Notes: generated from the letters alone by a model not told the origin. Shown: positions 26,247-33,739, counted from the stretch's first letter. The stretch: DNA of 33,739 nt from Methanobrevibacter sp. (GCF_017468685.1 NZ_JAFUHT010000005.1:1-33739), one strand, 5' to 3'. Numbers and translations: made by a program.

Positions 26247-26855
26247 TCAAAATATTCTATTAATCAACATATTTGAACGGGATAATTGATCAACAGAAGG
26301 TGATTTTAAATTTTTTTCCTTAAATAACTTAGACAATCTTAAATATTTTGACTGGAACTCCCTTTCATCCTTACGGCTCATGAAGGGAAGCATCCATTTT
26401 TGAAGATAGTCATCAACAGTGAACTTCTCGTCATTTTCAAGCTTTTTAATCAAATCATCAACAACACGTTCACCATTATTTTTTCTTGATGAAACAAAAT
26501 GAATGCTAATGTTTTCACTTCCAGGAACTTCGATATCTCGAATTTCAATATGTGGCTCACAGTGTATTATTGCAACTACATAATCCCCAAATGATTTTTG
26601 CAAGAATTTACAGACTTCAAATATGTCATTTACTTCCTCTTTGCTTGGCATTTTCCTTTGAATTTTAAAGTATGCCGCACCTCCACCAATAAATTTCAAA
26701 ACTGTTCCACCAAGCTGGCCTTTTTTTGGAAATTCGACATCACAATTAACATCAAATGGAGAATAAACCCCATAAACTTTACAAAACATCAATTCATAAT
26801 ATGATTTATCCTCTTCGCTATTAACTTCATAATTTTCCTTTTCATACTCAAACAT
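26247..26855 (-). CDS. Unknown soluble protein, paralogue of the upstream gene
   Basis: The start is the ATG at 26855 (MFEYEKENYEV, 202 residues) with GGAGGT six bases upstream. The protein is related along its length to the product of 26858-27448. Shared points are a strand pair around DVEFP, an EVCKFL helix, IHCEPHIEI in the middle, and a strongly similar C-terminal block (NNGERVVDDLIKKLENDEKF, then WMLPFMS). The C-terminal LP-containing segment is reminiscent of the end of Rpn/transposase-like nuclease families, but no catalytic PD-(D/E)xK core is visible. The function is unknown. Confidence 0.75.
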   Translation of the reverse strand: MFEYEKENYEVNSEEDKSYYELMFCKVYGVYSPFDVNCDVEFPKKGQLGGTVLKFIGGGAAYFKIQRKMPSKEEVNDIFEVCKFLQKSFGDYVVAIIHCEPHIEIRDIEVPGSENISIHFVSSRKNNGERVVDDLIKKLENDEKFTVDDYLQKWMLPFMSRKDEREFQSKYLRLSKLFKEKNLKSPSVDQLSRSNMLINRIF

Positions 26856-26857
26856 TC

Positions 26858-27448
26858 TCAAACCTCCTTAATTTCTTCACAGTCATATGTTTCCACTAAC
26901 TCATTATAATGATGCAATTTTTCGTAAAAATCTTCTTTATTTGCATATCCGGTATATGGAAGAAGCATGTGATCAATAGAATCAGAAATAGAAAACTTTT
27001 CATGGTTTTTAAGTTTGTTTTCCAATCTTTCAATTATTTTTTCACCATCATTTACATTGATATAGCTGAAAAACAGGGTAATGTCCTTGCCATTTCTTTC
27101 CACATCAACATTAATATCTTTAAATGGAGCGCATGGAATGTATCCCTTAATTGGACGGTTGAATTTATCATATAAAAATTCACAGGCTTTTGAAATTGAT
27201 TCAACTTCATCATCAGTGATTTCACCGTCAATGCTTTTAACATATACAATGTCACCCCCTTCATAAATCAATACAGAACCGTTATCATCCTCTTGTGGAA
27301 GTTCAATGTCATCACGAACCTGGAACCATCGAGAATCCTTAAAAATACACCTTGAGATTATGCAATACCAATTATAATCATCAGGATGTGAATTCAAAAG
27401 TTCTTGTTCTTTTTTAGTTAATCTCTTATTCAAGTATACTCCAAACAT
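26858..27448 (-). CDS. Unknown soluble protein, first gene of the accessory operon
   Basis: The 196-residue protein begins MFGVYLNKRLTKKEQ after a strong GGAGG ribosome binding site. It is a tandem paralogue of the next gene: DDIELP, KACEFLYDKF, CAPFKDINVDV, NDGEKIIERLENKLKNHEKF and HMLLPYTG align in order with the partner. There are no membrane segments or signal peptide. Divergence is high, suggesting an old duplication. With the following paralogue, the membrane protein and the 48-residue protein it forms a tight four-gene operon inserted between metY and cysS. Confidence 0.75.
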   Translation of the reverse strand: MFGVYLNKRLTKKEQELLNSHPDDYNWYCIISRCIFKDSRWFQVRDDIELPQEDDNGSVLIYEGGDIVYVKSIDGEITDDEVESISKACEFLYDKFNRPIKGYIPCAPFKDINVDVERNGKDITLFFSYINVNDGEKIIERLENKLKNHEKFSISDSIDHMLLPYTGYANKEDFYEKLHHYNELVETYDCEEIKEV

Positions 27449-27500
27449 TTATTTTCCTCCAATTTTTTCAAAAATAAATTTAATTTAAACTTATATTTTT

Positions 27501-27514
27501 TGAAAATATTTTCA
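27501..27514. promoter_or_regulatory. 14-bp palindrome upstream of the accessory operon
   Basis: TGAAAATATTTTCA is a perfect palindrome 53 bases upstream of the 27448 start and adjacent to a TATA-like AAAATATAAG (about 27490-27499). Its place at the BRE edge could make it an operator, although short A/T palindromes are frequent in such DNA. The rest of the spacer 27449-27714 holds the cysS terminator and nothing else I can support. Confidence 0.35.
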
Positions 27515-27698
27515 TGTAAAGAGTAATTAGATTAATTAAGAATATATATTTTGTGATATGAGTCTAGAACAATTTTTAGATGATTTCATAAAAAAATAAG
27601 CTCAAATCATTATTGTTTTAAACTCGTCATAATTGTTAAAAATAAATTACATTAAATTCTAAAAAAAAACTTGAAAAATAATAAAAAATAAAAAAAAG

Positions 27699-27716
27699 AA
27701 GAGAATAAAATCTCTT
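27699..27716 (-). terminator. Terminator hairpin after cysS
   Basis: AAGAGA and TCTCTT pair around a six-base loop, overlapping the cysS stop. The minus-strand transcript continues with eight T, one A and six more T, a good stem plus U-tract terminator. Confidence 0.65.
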
Positions 27717-29061
27717 AATCGTTAATATCGTAACCTAAACCTTGAAGGTTATCACGAATCTTATCGGACAAATCATATTGCTTGTTGGCTCTTAGCTCTG
27801 ATCTTACATCAGAAATCAATTCAAGCAAATCATCAGAACCTGCATTGACTTCTTCTGTCTCAAAACTTACACCGAAAATATGACTTGCATCATTTAAAAA
27901 TGCTTTAATAGCCATTTTATCTTCAGCAGATAAATTATCCAATTCATTTTTGGTATCATTTATCAATCCGAATATTGCTGCAATAGCCTTCGGAGTATTA
28001 AAATCATCATCCATGCTGTTAAAGAATTCATCTTTATGAGGTGCCAATACATCAGATTCGTATTTTTCTTCACCGACTTCAACATCTAAAAGCTCATAGT
28101 ATTTTCTGATTCTCTCCAGGCTTCTTTCAGACTGATGAAGAGAGTCTTTTGAAAAGTCAATCGGACTTCTGTAGTGAGTTGAAAGCACAAAGAACCTGAA
28201 AGTTTCAGCTGCATAATCCTTAAGTAATTCACGGATTGTGATGAAATTGTTCAGAGATTTTGACATTTTTTCTCCATTCACGTTTAAAAATCCTGTGTGC
28301 AGCCAGAATTCAACCATTGGAGCTTTTCCTGAAACCGCTTCCATTTGTGTGATTTCCGCTTCGTGGTGAGGGAATATTAAGTCAAGTCCTCCACCGTGTG
28401 CATCATATTGCGGTCCGAAGTAGTATTCAGTGATTGCTGTATCTTCAATGTGCCATCCTGGTCTTCCATCTCCCCATGGGGATGGCCAGGTCGGTTCATC
28501 TACTCCTTCACGTTTTTTCCATAATGCAAAATCCTGCGGATTTTTCTTTGTGGTTTCTGCAATGTCCCTGTGAGATTCAAGTTCTTCGATATTTCTGTTT
28601 GACAGTTTTCCAAACTCAGGGAATTTATCAATTTCGAAGTATACTCCATCTTCAGTTTCATAAGCAAAACCCTTATCAATTAATCTTTGAATTTGGTCCA
28701 ATATTTCATCAACATGATCAGTTGCTCTTGCGAATAAATTAACACCATTGACATTTAATTTATGCATGTCTTCTTTGTATCTTTTTTCAAACTTACGGGC
28801 TAACTCATGTGCAGGAATTCCGCTTTCTTTTGATCTGTTGATTATCTTATCATCAATGTCTGTGATATTTTGAATATAGAATACTGCGTATCCCTTATAT
28901 TCCAAGTATCTTTTTATTGTATCAAAAGAAATGTATGTTCTTCCATGACCAATATGAGCATCATCATAAACAGTTGGTCCGCAAACAAATAAGTTAACTC
29001 TATCTTTATTAATTGTTTTAAAAGTTTGTTTACTACGAGTTAAAGTAGAATAAACGTCCAT
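27715..29061 (-). CDS. cysS: Cysteinyl-tRNA synthetase
   Basis: CysRS charges tRNA-Cys. The 448-residue class I enzyme has HIGH at 36-39 (DDAHIGHGRTY), KMSKS at 265-269, and metal-site residues C27, H232 and E236. The second zinc cysteine of the E. coli enzyme (C209) aligns with D207 here (GWHIEDTAI), a substitution that may change metal binding. Its ribosome binding site is GAGGT. A tRNA-Cys gene lies 32 bases upstream in the same orientation and probably shares the transcript. Many methanogens instead make Cys-tRNA through SepRS/SepCysS; this genome has at least the direct route. Confidence 0.97.
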   Translation of the reverse strand: MDVYSTLTRSKQTFKTINKDRVNLFVCGPTVYDDAHIGHGRTYISFDTIKRYLEYKGYAVFYIQNITDIDDKIINRSKESGIPAHELARKFEKRYKEDMHKLNVNGVNLFARATDHVDEILDQIQRLIDKGFAYETEDGVYFEIDKFPEFGKLSNRNIEELESHRDIAETTKKNPQDFALWKKREGVDEPTWPSPWGDGRPGWHIEDTAITEYYFGPQYDAHGGGLDLIFPHHEAEITQMEAVSGKAPMVEFWLHTGFLNVNGEKMSKSLNNFITIRELLKDYAAETFRFFVLSTHYRSPIDFSKDSLHQSERSLERIRKYYELLDVEVGEEKYESDVLAPHKDEFFNSMDDDFNTPKAIAAIFGLINDTKNELDNLSAEDKMAIKAFLNDASHIFGVSFETEEVNAGSDDLLELISDVRSELRANKQYDLSDKIRDNLQGLGYDIND

Positions 29062-29093
29062 AAAAATAACCTCAAAAAAATAGTAATTAAAAA

Positions 29094-29164
29094 AGGCAAG
29101 TGAGGGACTTGAACCCCCGTATTATGGTCTGCAGCCACACACCTAGCCACTCGGTAAACTTGCC
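29094..29164 (-). tRNA. tRNA-Cys (anticodon GCA)
   Basis: A complete cloverleaf can be folded on the minus strand. The acceptor stem is GGCAAGT with ACTTGCC. The short D arm is ACCG...GGT. The anticodon stem is TGTGG/CCATA around the loop CTGCAGA, giving anticodon GCA. A four-base variable region and a T arm with the TTCAAGT loop follow. The discriminator at 29094 is T (U73), the identity base of tRNA-Cys. CCA is not encoded and no intron is present. cysS follows 32 bases downstream. Confidence 0.96.
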
Positions 29165-29204
29165 ACTAAAATTAATAGGATAATAAAATATTGGTAATTA
29201 ATAG

Positions 29205-29214
29205 TTTATATACT
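29205..29214 (-). promoter_or_regulatory. TATA box for tRNA-Cys and probably cysS
   Basis: On the minus strand AAAGTATATAAAC is a good BRE/TATA element. The predicted start is near 29184, giving a leader of about 20 bases before the tRNA. No other clear promoter lies between the tRNA and cysS, so read-through is likely. Confidence 0.55.
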
Positions 29215-29235
29215 TTACTATTTTTTCCAATATTT

Positions 29236-29616
29236 TTAACACTTGCTAGATTCAGAACCTAAACAAGACTCACAGTCTTCACCAAGCTCAGACTTATCAA
29301 TATTTAGTTGTCTTAAAACATCTACTGTTTCAACATGCTTGCAGATAGCACAGGTTCTTGAAATTAATTGTCCTTTGGTGGCTTTTCCATCAGCCAATTC
29401 TTTTGCAAAGTTTTTAACCATTTGCCTGACATTTTCATCAAGTTTAATTCCACTACCACGTTTGTCAGTAATGTACTGAGAAACAGCAGGCTGAGTTATG
29501 TCCATAAGTTCTGAAACATCTTTCTGTTTCATACCTAAATTCAATAATTCTTTTGCTAATTCTGATCGAATTGCAGGTATTACATACCAAACTACGATTT
29601 CACAAGGCGGTTTCAT
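29236..29616 (-). CDS. HTH transcriptional regulator with two CxxC pairs, candidate cysteine/sulfur regulator
   Basis: The 126-residue protein resembles the archaeal HTH group of COG2522: it starts MKPPCEIVVWYVIPAIRSELAKELL and has a helix-turn-helix at about residues 29-54 (MKQKDVSELMDITQPAVSQYI). The C-terminal third contains C89/C92 and C115/C118 plus a terminal C126, with C5 at the N-terminus, enough to bind zinc or an Fe-S cluster. It starts 11 bases after the cysE stop, so it is probably co-transcribed with cysE, and it lies next to tRNA-Cys and cysS. A sensor for cysteine, sulfide or cluster status is inferred from context. Confidence 0.85.
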   Translation of the reverse strand: MKPPCEIVVWYVIPAIRSELAKELLNLGMKQKDVSELMDITQPAVSQYITDKRGSGIKLDENVRQMVKNFAKELADGKATKGQLISRTCAICKHVETVDVLRQLNIDKSELGEDCESCLGSESSKC

Positions 29617-29627
29617 AAAAATCCCTT

Positions 29628-30335
29628 CTATTTTTTAAACAAATCCTCTAAATCTTCTTGTTCATCCCGAATATCCTCAGTCAAACATATCTCATGTTTT
29701 TCAAATAAGATCTCAAATCTTTTATCATTGTCTTGAAGATGTTTTTCGAGAGTTCTGATTGCATCAGCAACAGGGTCTGGAAGCTTGTTGTGATCAAGGT
29801 CAACCTTTTCAGGGCGTACCCCTCTACGTCTTACGATACGTCCCGGAACGCCGACACAAGTTGATTGTGGAGGAACATCCTTAAGGACTACTGCACCTGT
29901 ACCAATCTTTGAGTATTCACCAATTGTGATGTTACCCATTACCTTAGCACCGGCACCTATAATTACTCCATTTTCAATTGTAGGGTGTCTTTTTGTTTTT
30001 TCTGTACTTGTACCACCAAGAATTACGCCCTGATAGATTAAAACATCATCCCCCACGATTGCTGTTTCTCCAACAACAACTCCCATACCATGATCTATAA
30101 ATACGCGTTTACCAAATGTTGCACCCGGGTGAATTTCAATTCCAGTCAAGAATCTTGCAATGTTAGATATTATACGTGCAAGAAGCTTAAATGAATGTTT
30201 CCATAGCCAATGGCTAAGTCTATGAAATAATAAAGCATAAAATCCAGGATAGCACAGAAATATTTCCAATGTTGAACGTGCTGCAGGATCTTTTTCTTTT
30301 ATTGCTTTAATTTCACTTCTCAACCCATCGAACAT
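29628..30335 (-). CDS. cysE: Serine O-acetyltransferase
   Basis: CysE acetylates serine to O-acetylserine, the substrate of CysK. The 235-residue protein has an N-terminal helical domain and a left-handed beta-helix of hexapeptide repeats (about residues 65-165) with the catalytic [13 protein letters not shown] and [17 protein letters not shown] segments. It matches the short bacterial EpsC/CysE type, with an extra C-terminal helical tail of about 60 residues. It has its own TATA-like promoter in the 60-base spacer after cysK and a GAGGT ribosome binding site. The regulator gene follows 11 bases later. Confidence 0.96.
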   Translation of the reverse strand: MFDGLRSEIKAIKEKDPAARSTLEIFLCYPGFYALLFHRLSHWLWKHSFKLLARIISNIARFLTGIEIHPGATFGKRVFIDHGMGVVVGETAIVGDDVLIYQGVILGGTSTEKTKRHPTIENGVIIGAGAKVMGNITIGEYSKIGTGAVVLKDVPPQSTCVGVPGRIVRRRGVRPEKVDLDHNKLPDPVADAIRTLEKHLQDNDKRFEILFEKHEICLTEDIRDEQEDLEDLFKK

Positions 30336-30349
30336 GATAAACCTCGAGT

Positions 30350-30390
30350 ATGTTATAGATTAAATTTTATAACATATGGTATATATAGTT
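30350..30390 (-). promoter_or_regulatory. cysE promoter with inverted repeats related to those of metY and cysK
   Basis: On the minus strand a TATA-like ACTATATATACC (about 30379-30390) precedes ATAACATATGGTAT (30369-30382 on the plus strand), which matches ATAAC-N4-GTTAT in nine of ten fixed positions. ATGTTATA (30350-30357) and TATAACAT (30368-30375) form an inverted repeat with a 10-base spacer. The expected start is near 30359, inside this repeat. Confidence 0.5.
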
Positions 30391-30395
30391 TTTAC

Positions 30396-31343
30396 TTATT
30401 CAAATAACCAATCTACTGAGAGATATCTTTCACCATTGTCCGGTAAGATAGCTATTATTCTTTTACCTTTATTTTCTTCTTTCTTAGCTAAATCCAATGC
30501 AGCCCAAGTTGCTGCTCCAGAGGATATACCTGAAAATATACCTTCCTCACGAGCAAGTGCAAGTAAAGTGTTTCCTGCATCTTCATTTGCAACAGGAATA
30601 ATTTCATCAATAACGCTATCATCATAAATTGACGGTACAAATCCTGCACCGATACCTTGGATTTTGTGAGGTCCTTTTTCACCTTTTCCTAAGGTTTGTG
30701 AGTCTTTTGGTTCCACTGCAACAATTTTTACATCAGGAACTTCTTCTTTTAAGACTTTACCAATTCCTGTGATTGTTCCTCCAGTACCTACACCACCGAT
30801 TACAATGTCAACTTTTCCTTCAGTGTCCCTTAATATTTCCTGAGCTGTGGTTTCAGAATGGATTTTTACATTAGCAGGGTTGTCAAATTGACCTAAAATA
30901 ATTGAATTGTCATTTTCTTCAGCAAGTTCATTAGCTTTTGCAATTGCTCCACCCATTCCATCTGCACCAGGAGTTAAAACTAATTCTGCTCCAAGGACAC
31001 TTAAGAATTTTCTTCTTTCAATGGACATAGTTTCAGGCATAGTTAAAATTAATCTGTAGCCTTTTGCAGCGGCTGCAAATGCAAGTCCAATACCAGTGTT
31101 ACCACTTGTTGGTTCGATAATTATTGAATCTTGATTTAATAAACCTTTTTCTTCTGCATCTTCGATCATTGCAACAGCAACTCTGTCTTTTACACTTCCA
31201 GTCGGGTTGAATGATTCAAGTTTTACATCTACTTCTGCTTCTAATTCTTTTGTTAAATTATTTAATTTTACAATAGGGGTGTTTCCGATAGCATCTGTAA
31301 TACTGTCAAGCACTCCTCTTTTTAATTTTGGAATATTTGCCAT
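30396..31343 (-). CDS. cysK: Cysteine synthase A (O-acetylserine sulfhydrylase)
   Basis: CysK makes cysteine from O-acetylserine and sulfide. The ATG at 31343 ([15 protein letters not shown], 315 residues) has GGAG eight bases upstream; the longer frame from 31379 starts inside the leader. PLP lysine K52 is in [10 protein letters not shown], the substrate loop is [10 protein letters not shown], and the phosphate-binding [11 protein letters not shown] is present. It ends 60 bases before cysE. The promoter carries two perfect ATAAC-N4-GTTAT repeats. Confidence 0.96.
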   Translation of the reverse strand: MANIPKLKRGVLDSITDAIGNTPIVKLNNLTKELEAEVDVKLESFNPTGSVKDRVAVAMIEDAEEKGLLNQDSIIIEPTSGNTGIGLAFAAAAKGYRLILTMPETMSIERRKFLSVLGAELVLTPGADGMGGAIAKANELAEENDNSIILGQFDNPANVKIHSETTAQEILRDTEGKVDIVIGGVGTGGTITGIGKVLKEEVPDVKIVAVEPKDSQTLGKGEKGPHKIQGIGAGFVPSIYDDSVIDEIIPVANEDAGNTLLALAREEGIFSGISSGAATWAALDLAKKEENKGKRIIAILPDNGERYLSVDWLFE

Positions 31344-31405
31344 GATTTTTTCTCCTATATTATTATTTATAAAAGGCATATTAAAAGGGTTATTTAACAG
31401 CTAAT

Positions 31406-31465
31406 ATAACATTCGTTATAATAACTATTGTTATATAACATTGTTTTACTTTATAAATGTTTTGG
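31406..31465 (-). promoter_or_regulatory. cysK promoter with paired ATAAC-N4-GTTAT operators
   Basis: The core promoter TATAAATGTTTTGG (31452-31465) is identical over 14 bases to that of metY. ATAACTATTGTTAT at 31421-31434 overlaps the expected start near 31428, and ATAACATTCGTTAT at 31406-31419 lies 15 bases downstream. A degenerate third unit (ATAACATTGTTTT) abuts at 31435-31447. The 31421 site is the exact reverse complement of the metY site at 25328. The rest of the leader has only the GGAG ribosome binding site. Confidence 0.75.
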
Positions 31466-31480
31466 TAAAACTAAAAAAAA

Positions 31481-32110
31481 TCATATATTTTCAGCAAAAT
31501 AATCACAAATTTCAGTACATGGACAAATCTCACACTGAGGGCCAATCGGTTTACAGATATTTTGACCAAACTGAACCATCAAATCATTTAACTTAATCCA
31601 CAAATCCTCAGGAGCGATTTTACACAATTCCAATTCAGTATCTTCCGGATTTTTGGTATCAACCAGACCCAAACGATTGGAAATTCTGTGAACATGAGTA
31701 TCAACAGGAATTGCCGGAAGCTCAAAAGCAAAAACCATAACACAATTAGCAGTTTTACGGCCAACACCCGGAAGTTTAATCATCTCTTCAACAGTGTCTG
31801 GAACCTCACCACCATACTGGTCAATTAAAATCTGTGAAACCTCCTGAATACGAGCTGCCTTGACATTATAAAAACCGGCAGGCCTTATCAATTCCTTAAC
31901 ATCATCAATCGGAGCATCAACAACAGCATGAATATCAGGATACTTTTCAAAAAGATTATTGGTTGCCTGATCAGTATTCTCATCTCTTGTTCTCTGAGAC
32001 AGAATTGTTCTGATTAAAACTTTATAAGGATCATGGTCAAGAAATGTCCTTATTGTAAAAACACCTTCCAACTCTTCAATTAATCTAATTACACGTTCCT
32101 CTTTATTCAT
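31481..32110 (-). CDS. nth: Endonuclease III, DNA glycosylase/AP lyase
   Basis: Nth removes oxidised pyrimidines and cleaves the abasic site. The 209-residue protein has the helix-hairpin-helix [12 protein letters not shown] with the Schiff-base lysine K119, catalytic D137 in [11 protein letters not shown], and the [4Fe-4S] cluster cysteines C186, C193, C196 and C202 in the canonical C-x6-C-x2-C-x5-C spacing. An additional C198 lies inside the loop. Its start overlaps the end of aroA by eight bases, so the two are co-translated. Confidence 0.97.
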   Translation of the reverse strand: MNKEERVIRLIEELEGVFTIRTFLDHDPYKVLIRTILSQRTRDENTDQATNNLFEKYPDIHAVVDAPIDDVKELIRPAGFYNVKAARIQEVSQILIDQYGGEVPDTVEEMIKLPGVGRKTANCVMVFAFELPAIPVDTHVHRISNRLGLVDTKNPEDTELELCKIAPEDLWIKLNDLMVQFGQNICKPIGPQCEICPCTEICDYFAENI

Positions 32111-33425
32111 TTTTTAACTCCAACTCGAAACCTAATTCCTTCATGCTTTCAATGAAATTAGGGAAAGACACATCAAAAACTTCCCCATTTGTAATTTTAA
32201 TATCATGCTTAAGGCCAATCAAGCTAAATGCCATTGCAAGACGATGGTCACCGTGAGAGTCAACAACACCAGATGTTACACCACCAGTGATGCTCATTCC
32301 ATCCTCTCTTTCAGTTAGTTTACAGCCTAATTTCTCCAATTCCCTGCAAGTAGTATCAATCCTGTCAGTTTCCTTTACACGTGCATGAGCAACACCAGTT
32401 ATATTAGTTGTTCCTTCAGCCATAGCCGCCAATACTGCAACAGTAATCAATAAATCCGGCGCATTAGCCAAATTAACATCAATAGCTTTAAGATTGCCAT
32501 CTGAAACTATTTCAACATAATCTTCTCCACGAATTATTGTAGCGCCCATTTTCTGGAGGATATCCAAAATATACTTATCCCCCTGCTTTGAATCAAAGAA
32601 CAGATTCTGAATTTTGGCCTTACCCCCATTGATAGCAACTAGAGCCAAAAGATATGATGCCGAAGAGTAATCCCCCTCGACAGTATACTCACAGGCAACA
32701 TAATCCTGTTTTCTGACAATGAATTCATCAATTCTGCAGCTTTGTTCAAGTTTGTCACAGATTTCATGCTTTAAATAATATCCTTTAATTGTTTTAACAC
32801 CGAATTTTTTCATTATATCCAAAGTCATATTAACATAAGGCTTTGACTTGAATTCCGGCAGCACATACAGTGTAACGCCCTTTTCAGACAATGGTGAAGA
32901 AATTATAATTGATGATATAAATTGTGAACTGACATTTCCCATGATATTGGTTTCACCGCCAACATAACCTGGCTTAATTAAAATTGGCGCTTTTTCATTA
33001 TCATTTAAAGATTCTGTTTCAACACCTAATGGCCATAATGCATCCATCAAAAGACCCATCGGCCTAGTCTGGAGAGATTCATCACCGGTTAAAACGACTT
33101 CATTGTCACTTAAGGCAGATACGCTTGTCATTAATCTTAAGGTAGTTCCTGAATTAGCCAAATCAATCGCATCACTGCTTGAATTATGAAGCTTACCCCC
33201 AGTACCTATGACTTCCAGATAATCATCCTTTTGAGTTATTTGAGCACCAAGTGCTTTGCAGACTCTTATTGAAGCCAAAGTGTCCTCTGAGTATAACATA
33301 TCATATAGTTTTGATGTTCCTTTTGCTAAACTGGCTAATATCACTGCTCTGTGAGAGTAACTTTTTGAAGGTGGCGCTTTAACAACTCCACCAATTTCTG
33401 AAATATTTTTTACCTTAAGAATCAT
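32103..33425 (-). CDS. aroA: 3-phosphoshikimate 1-carboxyvinyltransferase (EPSP synthase)
   Basis: AroA joins phosphoenolpyruvate to shikimate-3-phosphate, the sixth step of the shikimate pathway. The 440-residue protein has [17 protein letters not shown] near residue 18, [13 protein letters not shown] near 95 (active-site loop), [11 protein letters not shown], and the C-terminal [17 protein letters not shown] and [10 protein letters not shown]. aroD, an earlier step, lies at 3413. The upstream spacer contains a tandem 18-base repeat. Confidence 0.97.
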   Translation of the reverse strand: MILKVKNISEIGGVVKAPPSKSYSHRAVILASLAKGTSKLYDMLYSEDTLASIRVCKALGAQITQKDDYLEVIGTGGKLHNSSSDAIDLANSGTTLRLMTSVSALSDNEVVLTGDESLQTRPMGLLMDALWPLGVETESLNDNEKAPILIKPGYVGGETNIMGNVSSQFISSIIISSPLSEKGVTLYVLPEFKSKPYVNMTLDIMKKFGVKTIKGYYLKHEICDKLEQSCRIDEFIVRKQDYVACEYTVEGDYSSASYLLALVAINGGKAKIQNLFFDSKQGDKYILDILQKMGATIIRGEDYVEIVSDGNLKAIDVNLANAPDLLITVAVLAAMAEGTTNITGVAHARVKETDRIDTTCRELEKLGCKLTEREDGMSITGGVTSGVVDSHGDHRLAMAFSLIGLKHDIKITNGEVFDVSFPNFIESMKELGFELELKNE

Positions 33426-33456
33426 TTTATCATACCCAAAAGATATTTAACTAATC

Positions 33457-33492
33457 AATATTTGTTATTACTTTAATATTTGCTATTACTTT
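33457..33492. repeat. Tandem 18-bp repeat upstream of aroA
   Basis: AATATTTGTTATTACTTT (33457-33474) is immediately followed by AATATTTGCTATTACTTT (33475-33492), one difference in 18. The pair begins 31 bases upstream of the aroA start codon, in the leader or promoter, and could be a tandem operator or a recent slippage duplication. The remaining spacer to 33739 is A/T-rich, with long T runs and no gene I can support. Confidence 0.6.
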
Positions 33493-33739
33493 TCTATATT
33501 TATCTTTGATTACTAGATAAATAAATTTATGCAAAAAAATTAAAAAATGAGATTGACATTACCAAAAAGGCAATTAAAAAATAAAAAAATATGAAAAATG
33601 AGACCGTCCAATAAATAATTTTTTCTAATTTTTTTATTTTTTTCTTTATTATTGTTTTTAAATTTCCTGATTTTTAATTTAATTTTTTAAAAAGTAGTTA
33701 ATTATAAATATGTGAGAAGATAAATAGTTATTTAACCCA

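Noticed and set aside
33527-33680. Minus-strand frame ending in a hydrophobic, membrane-helix-like segment upstream of aroA
   Set aside because: No ATG, GTG or TTG occurs before the hydrophobic stretch, and T-rich DNA readily produces Phe/Ile/Leu runs. It may be a decayed gene but cannot be supported.

Overview
The window is AT-rich archaeal chromosome and looks like Methanobrevibacter or a close relative in the Methanobacteriales. The evidence is the gene content (archaeal exosome, proteasome alpha subunit, SBDS, RNase P proteins Pop5 and Rpp30, HMG-CoA reductase, CbiT, archaeal-type HTH regulators), TATA-box promoters, GGAG/GGTG ribosome binding sites and the very AT-rich spacers. About 40 protein genes and one tRNA are packed closely. 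I see no rRNA, insertion sequence, prophage or CRISPR array.

Layout. 1-3300 (mostly minus): an unknown conserved protein, sucD, hmgA and a small protein in one tight operon. 3413-4697 (plus): aroD and a membrane-anchored signal-peptidase-like protein, ending in a strong hairpin that also separates them from the convergent amt-glnK operon (4779-6345, minus). The amt promoter carries a perfect palindrome of the GGAA-N6-TTCC type used by the methanogen nitrogen repressor NrpR. 6604-10696 (plus): a small secreted or anchored protein, an HD phosphohydrolase, ubiX, cbiT, a membrane protein and mobA. 10693-15931 (minus): the archaeal RNA-processing/proteolysis superoperon in the order rpp30-pop5, psmA-SBDS-rrp4-rrp41-rrp42. 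16002-21748: a zinc-ribbon-rich block holding a zinc-ribbon membrane protein, a divergent winged-helix regulator, a zinc-ribbon HELGH metallopeptidase, a seven-zinc-ribbon protein, a RecJ-like DHH protein with DnaJ-type zinc fingers, and a small anchored coiled-coil protein.

21829-31343 (minus) is dominated by sulfur and cysteine metabolism: desulfoferrodoxin, iscU, iscS, an O-acetylhomoserine sulfhydrylase, cysS preceded by tRNA-Cys(GCA), a Cys-rich HTH regulator, cysE and cysK. It is interrupted by a four-gene accessory operon (25562-27448) with two tandem paralogues, a membrane protein and a 48-residue protein. nth and aroA close the window.

The most interesting signal is regulatory. The promoters of metY and cysK share a 14-bp core promoter and several copies of an inverted repeat ATAAC-N4-GTTAT placed at or just downstream of the expected transcription start. 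Related inverted repeats lie in the cysE promoter. This looks like an undescribed cysteine/sulfur regulon operator; the Cys-rich HTH protein encoded directly downstream of cysE is the natural candidate regulator. A second possible unnamed system is the zinc-ribbon island with its own putative operator repeats.
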